DNA of 26,843 nt from an uncultured Oscillospiraceae bacterium. Lineage in GTDB: Bacteria; Bacillota; Clostridia; Oscillospirales; Oscillospiraceae. Location of the stretch: contig CAKTOJ010000012.1 of assembly GCA_934589665.1 (NCBI GenBank), positions 1-26,843 on the forward strand, read 5' to 3'. A model generated the notes under the pieces. The model ran no database searches. It saw only the letters and a list, made by a program, of their open reading frames with translations, and was not told the origin of the DNA. A program made the translations under genes and the position numbers. The number at the start of each line of letters is the position of its first letter. Position 1 is the first letter of the stretch. This document shows positions 8,431 through 15,995 of this stretch, one piece after another.

Positions 8431-8475
8431 AAAAAAAGAGTTCCATGTCCGACTGGACATGGAACTCTTTTTTTG
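8431..8475. terminator. Bidirectional intrinsic terminator
   Basis: A long perfect stem, AAAAAAAGAGTTCCATGTCC and its complement around a 3-4 base loop, has A and T runs on both sides. It can end both the plus-strand ABC operon and the minus-strand DegV gene. Confidence 0.95.
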
Positions 8476-8482
8476 CCCTGAT

Positions 8483-9325
8483 TTAGTGCTCCGCTTCCAC
8501 CTCGTAGCCGACCAGAACGCCGCCGCGCTCGGCATAGTAGCTGCAAAGGCCCAGACAGGGATAAAATTCGATATCCGCCTGCGGGAACTGCTCGTGCAGG
8601 GCAAGCTCCAGCTGCAGTGCGGCGGCGGGATCATCGACATGGCTGATGCGAACCTTACCGCCGCGGTAGCCGGCGGCGATCATCCGCTCGATCATGGACG
8701 ACTGCGCTTTGCGGTCGCCGCGGCATTTCTCGACCGGCTCAACCGTTCCCTCCGTGCTGGCAACGGCCAGCACGCGGATACCGAGGAGCCCGACCGCACC
8801 AGCGGCCAGCTGGCTTACGCGCCCGTTCTGTGCCAGGTTGTGCAGCGAACGCAGACAGTAGATCAGACGTGTGGAGGAAAGGTAGGCCTCGCCTGCGCAC
8901 CGGAGTTCATCAAAGCTTTTGCCCTGTGCGGCAAGCTCAGCGAGCTTTTCGAGCAGCAGACGCATTTCCGGGCCGGTCGTCATCGTGTCGAAAACGTGAA
9001 TCTTAACATCGGGGTGCTCCTGCAAATAAAGGTCCCGCGCCGCCATGGCGGAGCCGTAGGTGCCGGAGAGCGAGCTGGTAATGGTCGCAACGAAGATTTC
9101 GTCCGCGCCCTCAAAGGCGCGCATCCAGCGCTCCGGGCCGGGACAGGCCGTGCCGGATTTTCCCTTGTAGGCGGCCAGATAGTCCAGCATTTCGGGTACG
9201 TTCAGGTCCTTATCGTCGGTAAAGCTGCGCTCGCCCGCCTGAATCGTCATGGGGACGGATTCAAAGCAAGCGCCCTCCTTCGGAAAGTATAGGTCTGCGG
9301 AAGAGTCAGCGATCAACTTTATCAT
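8483..9325 (-). CDS. DegV-family fatty-acid-binding protein, 280 aa
   Basis: DegV proteins bind a fatty acid and, in some bacteria, serve fatty acid kinase as FakB. The start chosen is ATG 9325 (MIKLIADSSADLYFPKEG), 8 bases after TGGAGG; the extra 14 residues from an upstream ATG would include the ribosome binding site. N-terminal DSSADL, the TACPGPERW loop and ITSSLSGTYGSA (about residue 80-92) are family markers, and a C-terminal GLCSYYAERGGVLVGYE segment completes the fold. Whether it partners a FakA kinase is unknown; none is in the window. It is divergent from the DUF1836 gene. Confidence 0.88.
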   Translation of the reverse strand: MIKLIADSSADLYFPKEGACFESVPMTIQAGERSFTDDKDLNVPEMLDYLAAYKGKSGTACPGPERWMRAFEGADEIFVATITSSLSGTYGSAMAARDLYLQEHPDVKIHVFDTMTTGPEMRLLLEKLAELAAQGKSFDELRCAGEAYLSSTRLIYCLRSLHNLAQNGRVSQLAAGAVGLLGIRVLAVASTEGTVEPVEKCRGDRKAQSSMIERMIAAGYRGGKVRISHVDDPAAALQLELALHEQFPQADIEFYPCLGLCSYYAERGGVLVGYEVEAEH

Positions 9326-9362
9326 GGTGCAACCTCCAAAGCATCGGAATGATACTTTTATT

Positions 9363-9391
9363 ATCATAAACTGATTTTAAAAATCTGTCAA
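9363..9391 (-). promoter_or_regulatory. Sigma-A promoter of the DegV gene
   Basis: On the minus strand a perfect TTGACA (9391-9386), 17 bases and TATGAT (9368-9363) lie 38 bases before the start codon. Confidence 0.88.
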
Positions 9392-9419
9392 TCGGTTTTT
9401 GAAAAACTTGTTGACAGAT
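9383..9419. promoter_or_regulatory. 37-bp dyad-symmetric operator candidate between divergent genes
   Basis: ATCTGTCAA (9383-9391) and TTGACAGAT (9411-9419) are perfect inverted repeats. Inside them GTTTTT-G-AAAAAC (9395-9407) is a second perfect inverted repeat with the same centre, base 9401. The -35 boxes of both divergent promoters lie in the outer arms. A dimeric regulator bound here would control both genes. Confidence 0.6.
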
Positions 9420-9440
9420 ATGAATAAAAGGAATTAAGAT
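9411..9440 (+). promoter_or_regulatory. Sigma-A promoter of the DUF1836 gene
   Basis: TTGACA (9411-9416) and TAAGAT (9435-9440) are separated by 18 bases, 26 bases before the start codon. Confidence 0.7.
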
Positions 9441-9466
9441 AGAGAAACGATAAGGAGGGATGGCCC

Positions 9467-10003
9467 ATGGAAGAGGAAAAGCGCCGCCAGCTGACGGAAT
9501 CCGTTCAGGCGTTTCACATCCCGCGGCTCGATGAGATCCCCGATGTGGGGCTGTATCTCGAACAGGTCACGCGCTATGTCAATCAATCGCTCGTGGGATG
9601 CGGCGTCAGCCCGATCACCGCGTCCATGGTGAGCAACTATGTCAAGCAGAAGCTCATTCCGCGCCCGGAAAAGAAGGCATACAGCGCCGAGGCGATCGCC
9701 TACCTCATGTTTGTCGCCTGCGTCAAGAGCGTGGCGGCGATGGAGGATATCCGCCTGCTCATCGGCATCCAGCGGGAGACGTACAGCCTGCCTGCTGCAT
9801 ACAACTATTTCTGCGAGGAATTCGAGAACCTGCTGCAATATGTTTTCGGCCTGCGTGAACAGCCGGAGGCCGTCGGAAGCGGGGAATCGGACGAAAAGCG
9901 TCTGCTGCGCGCGGCGCTGCTGTCGGTGACGCACAAGCTCTATCTTGGTGCGTATCTCGGGCTGCTCCGCGCGCAGGACGGTGCGGACGGCGCGCGGCAC
10001 TGA
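9467..10003 (+). CDS. DUF1836 domain protein, 178 aa
   Basis: ATG 9467 is preceded by TAAGGAGGG. The product resembles the DUF1836 family of Firmicutes, whose role is unknown. Residues about 18-105 look like a helix-turn-helix region: an IPRLDEIPDVGLYLEQVTRYVN start, then SPITASMVSNYVKQKLIPRPEKKAYSAEAIAYLMF, which has the spacing of a MerR-like DNA-binding helix pair. The rest is helical, with no signal peptide or membrane segment. A DNA-binding regulator is plausible, perhaps acting on the dyad just upstream, but this is inference. Confidence 0.8.
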   Translation: MEEEKRRQLTESVQAFHIPRLDEIPDVGLYLEQVTRYVNQSLVGCGVSPITASMVSNYVKQKLIPRPEKKAYSAEAIAYLMFVACVKSVAAMEDIRLLIGIQRETYSLPAAYNYFCEEFENLLQYVFGLREQPEAVGSGESDEKRLLRAALLSVTHKLYLGAYLGLLRAQDGADGARH

Positions 10004-10030
10004 AAGTTTCGGCGCGCCGGCATAAATAGC

Positions 10031-10059
10031 TTGATTTTTTCGACGCGATTCTCTATCAT
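10031..10059 (+). promoter_or_regulatory. Sigma-A promoter of the corrinoid uptake operon
   Basis: TTGATT (10031-10036), 17 bases and TATCAT (10054-10059) precede the riboswitch by about 20 bases. Confidence 0.7.
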
Positions 10060-10079
10060 AGTCTACGGTAAAGTTATAC

Positions 10080-10240
10080 TGTTCCATGCGGTCGATCCGG
10101 GAAACCGGAACGGGGGAATGGGGTGAAAAGCCCCGCGAGCGGGTCACTGTGAAGCTCCCACGAGGAGATAAGTCAGAATGCCCGGACGGCATGGAGCGCT
10201 CCTGCCCGAACCGGGGGCCGTAAGGACTGAGGGAGAAGTG
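10080..10240 (+). promoter_or_regulatory. Cobalamin riboswitch aptamer
   Basis: The leader contains GGGGTGAAAAGCCCC followed by GGTCACTGTGA (10115-10151) and the B12-box-like core AAGTCAGAATGCC (10170-10182), in the order and spacing of cobalamin aptamers. A terminator with a T run follows at 10251-10294, so bound cobalamin should stop transcription before the downstream genes. Aptamer limits are approximate. It is the main evidence that the following surface proteins and ECF transporter handle corrinoids. Confidence 0.9.
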
Positions 10241-10250
10241 CGCCCTTTTG

Positions 10251-10294
10251 CGTCTGTGCGGCCCGCATGAGCGGGCAGGTGCAGACGCTTTTTT
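10251..10294 (+). terminator. Riboswitch expression-platform terminator
   Basis: GCGTCTG (10251-10257) pairs with CAGACGC (10282-10288), with an inner GCCCGC/GCGGGC stem, followed by six T. It lies just before the ribosome binding site of the next gene, as in a transcription-attenuating riboswitch. Confidence 0.88.
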
Positions 10295-10316
10295 CAACAA
10301 AGGAAGGAGAAAAAAC

Positions 10317-13300
10317 ATGAAAAAGCGCGTACTGTCCCTGTTGATGAGCTTTATTCTGCTCGTCAACCTGCTGCCCGCCACGGCCCGGGCGGCGGAAAAC
10401 ATTACCGTTTTGATGACGGTATACAATGCAGGAGAGCTTGTCAAGGACAAGAACAATAAGGCCATGCTCCTGCGAGAAGTGTCGGTCACCGATTTGGATG
10501 GCGATGGAATTTATACGCTGGACGAGGCCATAAAGGCTGCGCATGCGGAGTATTACTCCGGTGGAACCGATGGCTACAACTCCGCCGGGGGCTTTGTGAA
10601 CAAGCTATGGGGAGAAGACGCTTCTGCCAGCGGCTTTTGTAAGAATGACGTGATGACAGGTCTGGTCGGCGAAGAGACTGTTGCCGATGGCGACCGGATC
10701 ACGGCGTATATTTATTATGATACAATAAGCTATTCCGACCGCTACAGCTTTTTCGATGCGGAGCGGAAAACGGTTGCAGTCAATGAGGAGTTTACGCTGA
10801 CACTGACGGGGCGGGGTTATGACGAAACGTGGGCCACGGTGGAAAAACCGGTCAATGTGGCACCTCTTGGCGTTTTTGATCCGGAAACGGGAAGCTATTC
10901 GGTCCCATCCTCGATGAAGGGCGAGGTCGCATGGGGAACCATTCGCAAGCCGGCCAGCACGGGTATCGACGGTTCGGCTGTAGTGCTGTTTACGGAGCCG
11001 GGCGTTTACTATGTGACTGCTCAGGCGGATTTCTACGGTTATTCCCGATATGATGATACCCTCGGAAGCATCCCCAATTATCTGGTTCCCCCGCTGTGTA
11101 TCGTTACCGCCCTTTCCCATGAGGATTATGCACGGTTGGAATATGAGCGTATTGTTGCCGAGGCCAAGGACGGCCTGACGTGGGAGCAGCTCAGCCATGA
11201 GCCGCAGGATGCCGTTACGTCCGCGCTTACGCTGCCGGATACGCTGGATGTGGACGGAAAGACGGTGTCTGTCGGCTGGCAGAGCAGCAATGCTGCGCTT
11301 AGCATCGGCGGTGGTTATACAAGGGTCGACCGCCCGGCGGTGGAGGATGCCAGCGTCCGCCTGACCGCGTCCCTTGTTTACGAGACGGCGCAGGATACCA
11401 AGGTATTTCCCCTGACCGTCAAGGCCGAGGGCGTGAACGATGCGAAGGAGTCGGTCGTCGGCTTCAAGCCGCTCATGGACGGCATTGCCGCCGCGCAGAC
11501 GAGCTCCACCGATCCGTGGATGGTGCTCGACATGGCGGGCTATGGTCAGGATGTGAAGGCCGGTGACTACGGCTGGAGCAGCACCGTTGCCAAAACACTT
11601 GCGCAGGCCGCGACCGGCGGCGATACGAGCGCGCTGATCGACGAGCTCAAGACCTTTAATGTGAACGGCGCATATGCCATTTACACCACGCCGTATGTTC
11701 TCCTTGCCTACGACGCGGCGGGTGCGGTCGAGGATGAGAGCTTTACCTGCACCCGTGCGGCGATGAAGGCGGCCATGATCGCCTTCCTGAACGACCTTGA
11801 CGGCAATTACGCGGGCGTGGACGATATGGCGCCCCTCCTTGCCGCGCTGGCGCCGTATTATGAAAAGGGCGACGCCGCACTGGATGCGGCGGTCCGTACC
11901 GGCATCGCGTGGCTCTCTGCGCAGCAGAATGACGACGGCACCTATTCTTACTTCGGCACCAAAAACGCAAACTCCACCGCGATGGCGGTCGTGTCGCTCG
12001 CGGCGCTCGGGATCGACGCCCACCGCGACTCGCGCTTTATCAAGGATGGCCACAGCGCTGTTGAAGGCCTGATGAGCTTTGCGCTCAGCGACAAGACAGG
12101 CTTCGGATACAAGGGCAATGTGACAGAAAACGCGCTTGCGACGGAGCAGGGGCTCCGCGCGCTGGTGAGCTATGCCCGCTTTGCCGAAAGCGGCGGCGAG
12201 CCGTATAACATCTACCTGCAGGCAAAGGCGGGCGAGGACGCGCCGGCCGATCCGAAGATTACGACGACGGTCAAGCCGCAGCCTGTCACGCCAACGGACA
12301 AGAGCATTTCCGTCTCCGTGCGCGTGAGCGGTGACACCGGTGTATGGCTGAGTACGCGTGTTTCTGTCCGTTCGGGCGTGAGCGTTTACGATGTGCTCAC
12401 CTCCGTGCTTGCCGACAATGGCTACAGCTGGGAGGGCAGCAGCAATTACATCAGCTACATCACCAACCCCGACGGCGTGCGGCTGGGCGAATTTTCCACG
12501 GGAGACAACTCCGGCTGGCTCTATAAGGTCAACGGTGTTCTGCCCAGCGAGCCGCTCGGCGAGTATATCCTGGAAAGCAATGCCTCGATCGTTTTCTATT
12601 ACACCAACGACTGGACCAAGGACCCCGACGCGGGCAAGTGGAGCTCCAACCAGACGACTGACAGCAAGGCGGCGGACAAGGTTGATGCGCTTATTGACGC
12701 GATCGGCACCGTGACGCCGGAGCGTGCCGACGCCATCCGCGCGGCCCGCGCGGCCTACGACGCGCTCAGCGCGGAGCAGAAGAAGCTGGTCGAAAACTAT
12801 GATGCCCTGCTTGCGGCGGAAAAGGCTCTCGCGGCCTTGCAAAGCGGCAGCCTGCCCTTTACGGACATCAAGAGCGGCGCGTGGTATGCCGACGCAGTGA
12901 AATATGCTTATGAAAAGGGGTTGATGAACGGTGTGTCCGCCGCGGCGTTTGCGCCGGACGGCACGGCGACGCGTAGCCAGATCGTCACCATTCTCTACCG
13001 CCTCGCGGGCAGCCCCGCGGTGAGCGGCGGCAGCTTTGCTGATGTGAATGCTGGTGAATGGTATGCCGATGCAGTCGAATGGGCGAGTGCGAACGGCATT
13101 GTTAGCGGATATGATAACGGCAGCTTTGGCCCCGATGATGAGATTACGCGCGAGCAGCTCGCGGTTATTCTCTACCGCTATGCAAAGCGGCAGGGACAGG
13201 GCTTCACGGGCCTGTGGTACTTCCCGCTGAGCTTCAGCGATGCCGCGGCAGTGAGCAGCTGGGCGGACGAGGCGATGCACTGGTGCGTGATGAAGGGCAT

Positions 13301-14315
13301 CCTCAGCGGAACGGATCAGTCGATGCTCGAGCCCGGCGCAACGGCGACGCGTGCACAGATCGCGGCGATCCTTCAGCGTTTTTGCGAGCTGCCGCAGGAG
13401 GATAGTAAGAGTGAAGCGGAGCGCGCCTTTGACGGCGCGGCGTCCTATCTGACCGCTGCTGTTCCCGCGCCGCGCTATGGCAGCATTGGCGGTGAGTGGA
13501 CAGTGATCGCGCTCTCCCGCGCCGGTGCGGCGGTGAAGGAGGATTACTTCACCGATTACGAGGCGGCGCTGGAGCAGACCGTACGCGAGAGCGCCGGTGT
13601 GCTCAGCGAGCGCAAATACACCGAGTACAGCCGCGCGATCCTTGCGCTCTCCGCACTGGGGAAGGATGCACAGGACATCGCGGGTTACGACCTGACGCTT
13701 GCGCTCGGCGACTATGAAAAGACGACGGCGCAGGGCGTGAACGGTGCGATCTATGTGCTTCTCGCGCTCGACAGCCGCGAGTATCCCGTGCCGCAGAACG
13801 CGGATGCCAAGACACAGGCCACGCGTCAGATGTACATTGATGCCATTCTGGCCGCGCAGCTTTCCGACGGCAGCTGGAGCTTTACCGGTGAGAGCGCTGA
13901 TCCCGATCTGACTGCCATGGCGCTTCAGGCGCTGGCGAAGTATCAGGAGCAGAGCGCTGTCAAGGCAGCGGTGAACCGTGCGCTGGTGTGTCTGAGCACG
14001 ATGCAGAACGCGGACGGCGGCTTTTCGTCCTGGGGCACGGAGAACGCGGAGAGCTGTGCGCAGGTGATCCTTGCACTCGCTGAACTGGGGATCAGCGTGG
14101 ACGACACACGCTTTGTTAAGGATGGCGGTAGCGTGCTGGACGCTCTGTTGAGCTATCAGAATGCGGACGGTGGCTTCTGTCATACACATGGCGGTGAGAC
14201 AAACCTTATGGCCAGCGAGCAGGCAGCCTGTGCGCTTGCTTCGCTTGTCCGTGCCGAGAATGGTGAGACGGGCTTTTACCGCATGGCAGCGCTTGCAGAG
14301 CGCGCTGCTGCGTAA
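10317..14315 (+). CDS. Secreted SLH protein with transcobalamin-like toroid and DUF4430 domains, 1332 aa
   Basis: The start is ATG 10317 after GGAAGGAG. Visible domains in order: signal peptide (1-25, cleavage after ARA); a DUF4430-like region about 27-140 with an EF-hand-like loop DLDGDGIYTLDE at 59-70; a second beta-rich part to about 265; an atrophied bacterial Ig-like domain about 269-372; an alpha/alpha-toroid of prenyltransferase-like repeats about 382-641 (for example GIAWLSAQQNDDGTYSYFG); a DUF4430 domain about 664-770 with STGDNSGWLYKVNG; a helical segment about 785-842 (IGTVTPERADAIRAARAAYDAL); three SLH repeats at about 847-902, 905-960 and 971-1024; and a second toroid about 1034-1332 (MQNADGGFSSWG, YQNADGGFCHTHGG). 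Toroid plus DUF4430 is the layout of intrinsic factor and transcobalamin. With the riboswitch this suggests a wall-attached corrinoid-capturing protein. Binding itself is not shown. An alternative role is polysaccharide or terpenoid binding. Confidence 0.85.
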   Translation: MKKRVLSLLMSFILLVNLLPATARAAENITVLMTVYNAGELVKDKNNKAMLLREVSVTDLDGDGIYTLDEAIKAAHAEYYSGGTDGYNSAGGFVNKLWGEDASASGFCKNDVMTGLVGEETVADGDRITAYIYYDTISYSDRYSFFDAERKTVAVNEEFTLTLTGRGYDETWATVEKPVNVAPLGVFDPETGSYSVPSSMKGEVAWGTIRKPASTGIDGSAVVLFTEPGVYYVTAQADFYGYSRYDDTLGSIPNYLVPPLCIVTALSHEDYARLEYERIVAEAKDGLTWEQLSHEPQDAVTSALTLPDTLDVDGKTVSVGWQSSNAALSIGGGYTRVDRPAVEDASVRLTASLVYETAQDTKVFPLTVKAEGVNDAKESVVGFKPLMDGIAAAQTSSTDPWMVLDMAGYGQDVKAGDYGWSSTVAKTLAQAATGGDTSALIDELKTFNVNGAYAIYTTPYVLLAYDAAGAVEDESFTCTRAAMKAAMIAFLNDLDGNYAGVDDMAPLLAALAPYYEKGDAALDAAVRTGIAWLSAQQNDDGTYSYFGTKNANSTAMAVVSLAALGIDAHRDSRFIKDGHSAVEGLMSFALSDKTGFGYKGNVTENALATEQGLRALVSYARFAESGGEPYNIYLQAKAGEDAPADPKITTTVKPQPVTPTDKSISVSVRVSGDTGVWLSTRVSVRSGVSVYDVLTSVLADNGYSWEGSSNYISYITNPDGVRLGEFSTGDNSGWLYKVNGVLPSEPLGEYILESNASIVFYYTNDWTKDPDAGKWSSNQTTDSKAADKVDALIDAIGTVTPERADAIRAARAAYDALSAEQKKLVENYDALLAAEKALAALQSGSLPFTDIKSGAWYADAVKYAYEKGLMNGVSAAAFAPDGTATRSQIVTILYRLAGSPAVSGGSFADVNAGEWYADAVEWASANGIVSGYDNGSFGPDDEITREQLAVILYRYAKRQGQGFTGLWYFPLSFSDAAAVSSWADEAMHWCVMKGILSGTDQSMLEPGATATRAQIAAILQRFCELPQEDSKSEAERAFDGAASYLTAAVPAPRYGSIGGEWTVIALSRAGAAVKEDYFTDYEAALEQTVRESAGVLSERKYTEYSRAILALSALGKDAQDIAGYDLTLALGDYEKTTAQGVNGAIYVLLALDSREYPVPQNADAKTQATRQMYIDAILAAQLSDGSWSFTGESADPDLTAMALQALAKYQEQSAVKAAVNRALVCLSTMQNADGGFSSWGTENAESCAQVILALAELGISVDDTRFVKDGGSVLDALLSYQNADGGFCHTHGGETNLMASEQAACALASLVRAENGETGFYRMAALAERAAA

Positions 14316-14325
14316 TTTGAAATGA

Positions 14326-14361
14326 TGCCGCTCCCGGACGGGTATCCGTCCGGGAGCGGCA
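14326..14361 (+). other. Perfect 16-bp intercistronic hairpin without a T run
   Basis: TGCCGCTCCCGGACGG (14326-14341) and its exact complement (14346-14361) enclose a 4-base loop. It starts 10 bases after the SLH gene stop and is followed by AAAGCGGT, not T. It may set relative expression by partial termination or by protecting the upstream mRNA end. Confidence 0.75.
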
Positions 14362-14388
14362 AAGCGGTACGGAGGGGAGGAAACGGAT

Positions 14389-15102
14389 ATGAAGCGCATC
14401 AGACGTGCCGGCAGTGTTCTGTTGGCGGTTATTATGGCATTGACCGTTGCGGCCTGCGGCGCAAAGCCGGCAGAGCCGCCTTTTGAACCGGAGCGGAACG
14501 ATGCGGTTATTTCCGAAGCGGAGCGGGAGACGACCGGAAAGACGAGCGGCGCGCCGGATGCGTCCGTTTCCGCTGAGGGTGAGGAACCGGAGACGTCCCA
14601 GTCTCCTGTGCAGCCGGAGCCGGACGGCGCGGACACGCCGGAAATGGGACTATCTGACACACAAAGTGAACAGAATGAAGCGCAGGAGAAGGCAGCATCC
14701 GTTTGTACGATCTCCATTTCCTGTGCATCGATTTTGGAGCACCCTGACTGGCTGAATATGGAAAAGGTTGATCTCGTGCCTGCCGACGGCGTGCTTCTGC
14801 CGGCGGAGGAGGTCGGGATCGAAGAGGGCGAGAGCGTATTCGACCTTTTAAAGCGCGTCTGCCGCGAAAAGAAGATCCATATGGAGTTTTCCGAAACGCC
14901 GCTCTACCAGTCTGCTTATATCGAGGGCATCGGGAACCTGTATGAGTTCGACTGCGGCGAGGGCTCGGGGTGGATGTACCGTGTAAACGGTGCGTTTCCG
15001 AATGTCGGCTGCTCGCGCTGGATGCTTTCCGACGGCGATGTGGTCGAATGGGTCTACACCTGCGATTTCGGTGCGGATGTCGGTGGGGAGGTGAGCGGAT
15101 GA
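14389..15102 (+). CDS. DUF4430 (transcobalamin-like C-terminal domain) lipoprotein, 237 aa
   Basis: ATG 14389 follows GGAGGGGAGG. A lipoprotein signal ends in VAAC with the lipid-carrying Cys at residue 23. Residues about 24-105 are a low-complexity Glu/Pro/Ser/Thr linker that could span the cell wall. Residues about 106-230 form a DUF4430 domain: GESVFDLLKRVCREKKIHMEF, then GIGNLYEFDCGEGSGWMYRV and NGAFPNVGC, then LSDGDVVEWVYTCD. Six cysteines follow the lipobox, an even number that would allow three disulfides. It overlaps the EcfT gene by ATGA. In this operon it is a candidate membrane-tethered corrinoid-binding protein, perhaps completing the second toroid of the SLH protein, which has no DUF4430 after it. 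Confidence 0.82.
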   Translation: MKRIRRAGSVLLAVIMALTVAACGAKPAEPPFEPERNDAVISEAERETTGKTSGAPDASVSAEGEEPETSQSPVQPEPDGADTPEMGLSDTQSEQNEAQEKAASVCTISISCASILEHPDWLNMEKVDLVPADGVLLPAEEVGIEEGESVFDLLKRVCREKKIHMEFSETPLYQSAYIEGIGNLYEFDCGEGSGWMYRVNGAFPNVGCSRWMLSDGDVVEWVYTCDFGADVGGEVSG

Positions 15103-15995
15103 AGATGAAGCAGACGGCCTTTGCCGCCTGCCATCCGGCGGTGAACCTTTTGTACTTTACGCTGGTGCTGGCATTTTCCATGTTTTTCCTGCACCCGTTT
15201 TTTCTGACGGCCTCGCTCCTGGCGGCGATCCTCTGCGCCGTGCAGATGTGCGGCGGGGCGGCAGTTCACCGCACCGCGTGCTGGCTTGCGCCGGCGGCAG
15301 CGCTTGCCGCGGCTGTCAATCTTGCGTTTACCCATGAGGGGGCGACGATCCTTGCCTATCTCCCCTCGGGCAATCCGCTGACGCTGGAAAGCATCACCTA
15401 CGGTACAGCCTCCGCGGCGATGCTTTCTGCCGTTGTGCTGTGGTTTTCGTGCTGGAACGCGGTGATGAGCTCGGACAAGCTCATGTACCTTTTCGGGCGC
15501 GTCATTCCCGCGCTCTCACTCATGCTTTCGATGACGCTGCGCTTTGTCCCGCGTTTTCAGGCAAAATTCCGTGAAGTGACGGCGGCGCGGCACGGCATGG
15601 GATTGGAGCCGAGAGGCAGAAACTGGCTGTCGAAGCTGAAAAATGCCGCGGCGGTCTTTTCCATTATGGTGACGTGGAGTCTGGAGAACGCCGTGGAGAC
15701 GGCGGAGAGCATGAAAAGTCGCGGCTATGGGCTTCCGGGCCGGACAGCCTTTTCCCTTTACCGGCTCGGCCGCCGCGACAAACGGCTGATCGGTTGGTTG
15801 GCGCTGTGCGGCGCTTACACTGCCGCCGGCTGGGCGGCGGGCGGCGTGAGGTGGCGCTACTACCCCACCATGCGCGGCGCAGTGACGCCGTATTCCACGA
15901 GCGTTCTGCTCGCGTATTTCCTGCTGTGCCTGACGCCGGTGCTGCTGCAGAGAAAGGAGGAGCGGGCATGGAGCTCTATCGCATCGAACGATTGA
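15099..15995 (+). CDS. ECF transporter transmembrane (T) component, 298 aa
   Basis: EcfT couples ATP hydrolysis to movement of the S component. The start is ATG 15099, overlapping the lipoprotein stop; MKQTAF at 15105 is an alternative. Several hydrophobic segments cover residues 15-130 and 225-290. Two coupling motifs of the CbiQ/EcfT family are visible: AARHG at about 162-166 and SMKSRGYG at 204-211. It overlaps the ATPase gene by 28 bases. An ECF T protein encoded next to its own ATPases and S domain implies a dedicated (group I) importer. Confidence 0.9.
   Translation: MKMKQTAFAACHPAVNLLYFTLVLAFSMFFLHPFFLTASLLAAILCAVQMCGGAAVHRTACWLAPAAALAAAVNLAFTHEGATILAYLPSGNPLTLESITYGTASAAMLSAVVLWFSCWNAVMSSDKLMYLFGRVIPALSLMLSMTLRFVPRFQAKFREVTAARHGMGLEPRGRNWLSKLKNAAAVFSIMVTWSLENAVETAESMKSRGYGLPGRTAFSLYRLGRRDKRLIGWLALCGAYTAAGWAAGGVRWRYYPTMRGAVTPYSTSVLLAYFLLCLTPVLLQRKEERAWSSIASND

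Noticed and set aside
7539..8546. 335-codon minus-strand ORF opposite the solute-binding protein
   Set aside because: It crosses the bidirectional terminator and mirrors a well-supported lipoprotein gene.
12840..13400. Repeated GC-rich segments within the SLH gene as possible DNA repeats or CRISPR
   Set aside because: They are the three SLH domains; similarity is at protein level, with no regular spacers.
10605..14717. 1370-codon open frame on the minus strand opposite the SLH protein
   Set aside because: It has no plausible ribosome binding site, its product is Arg/His-rich without domains, and it covers a plus-strand gene with clear domains. Long antisense frames follow from GC-biased codon use.
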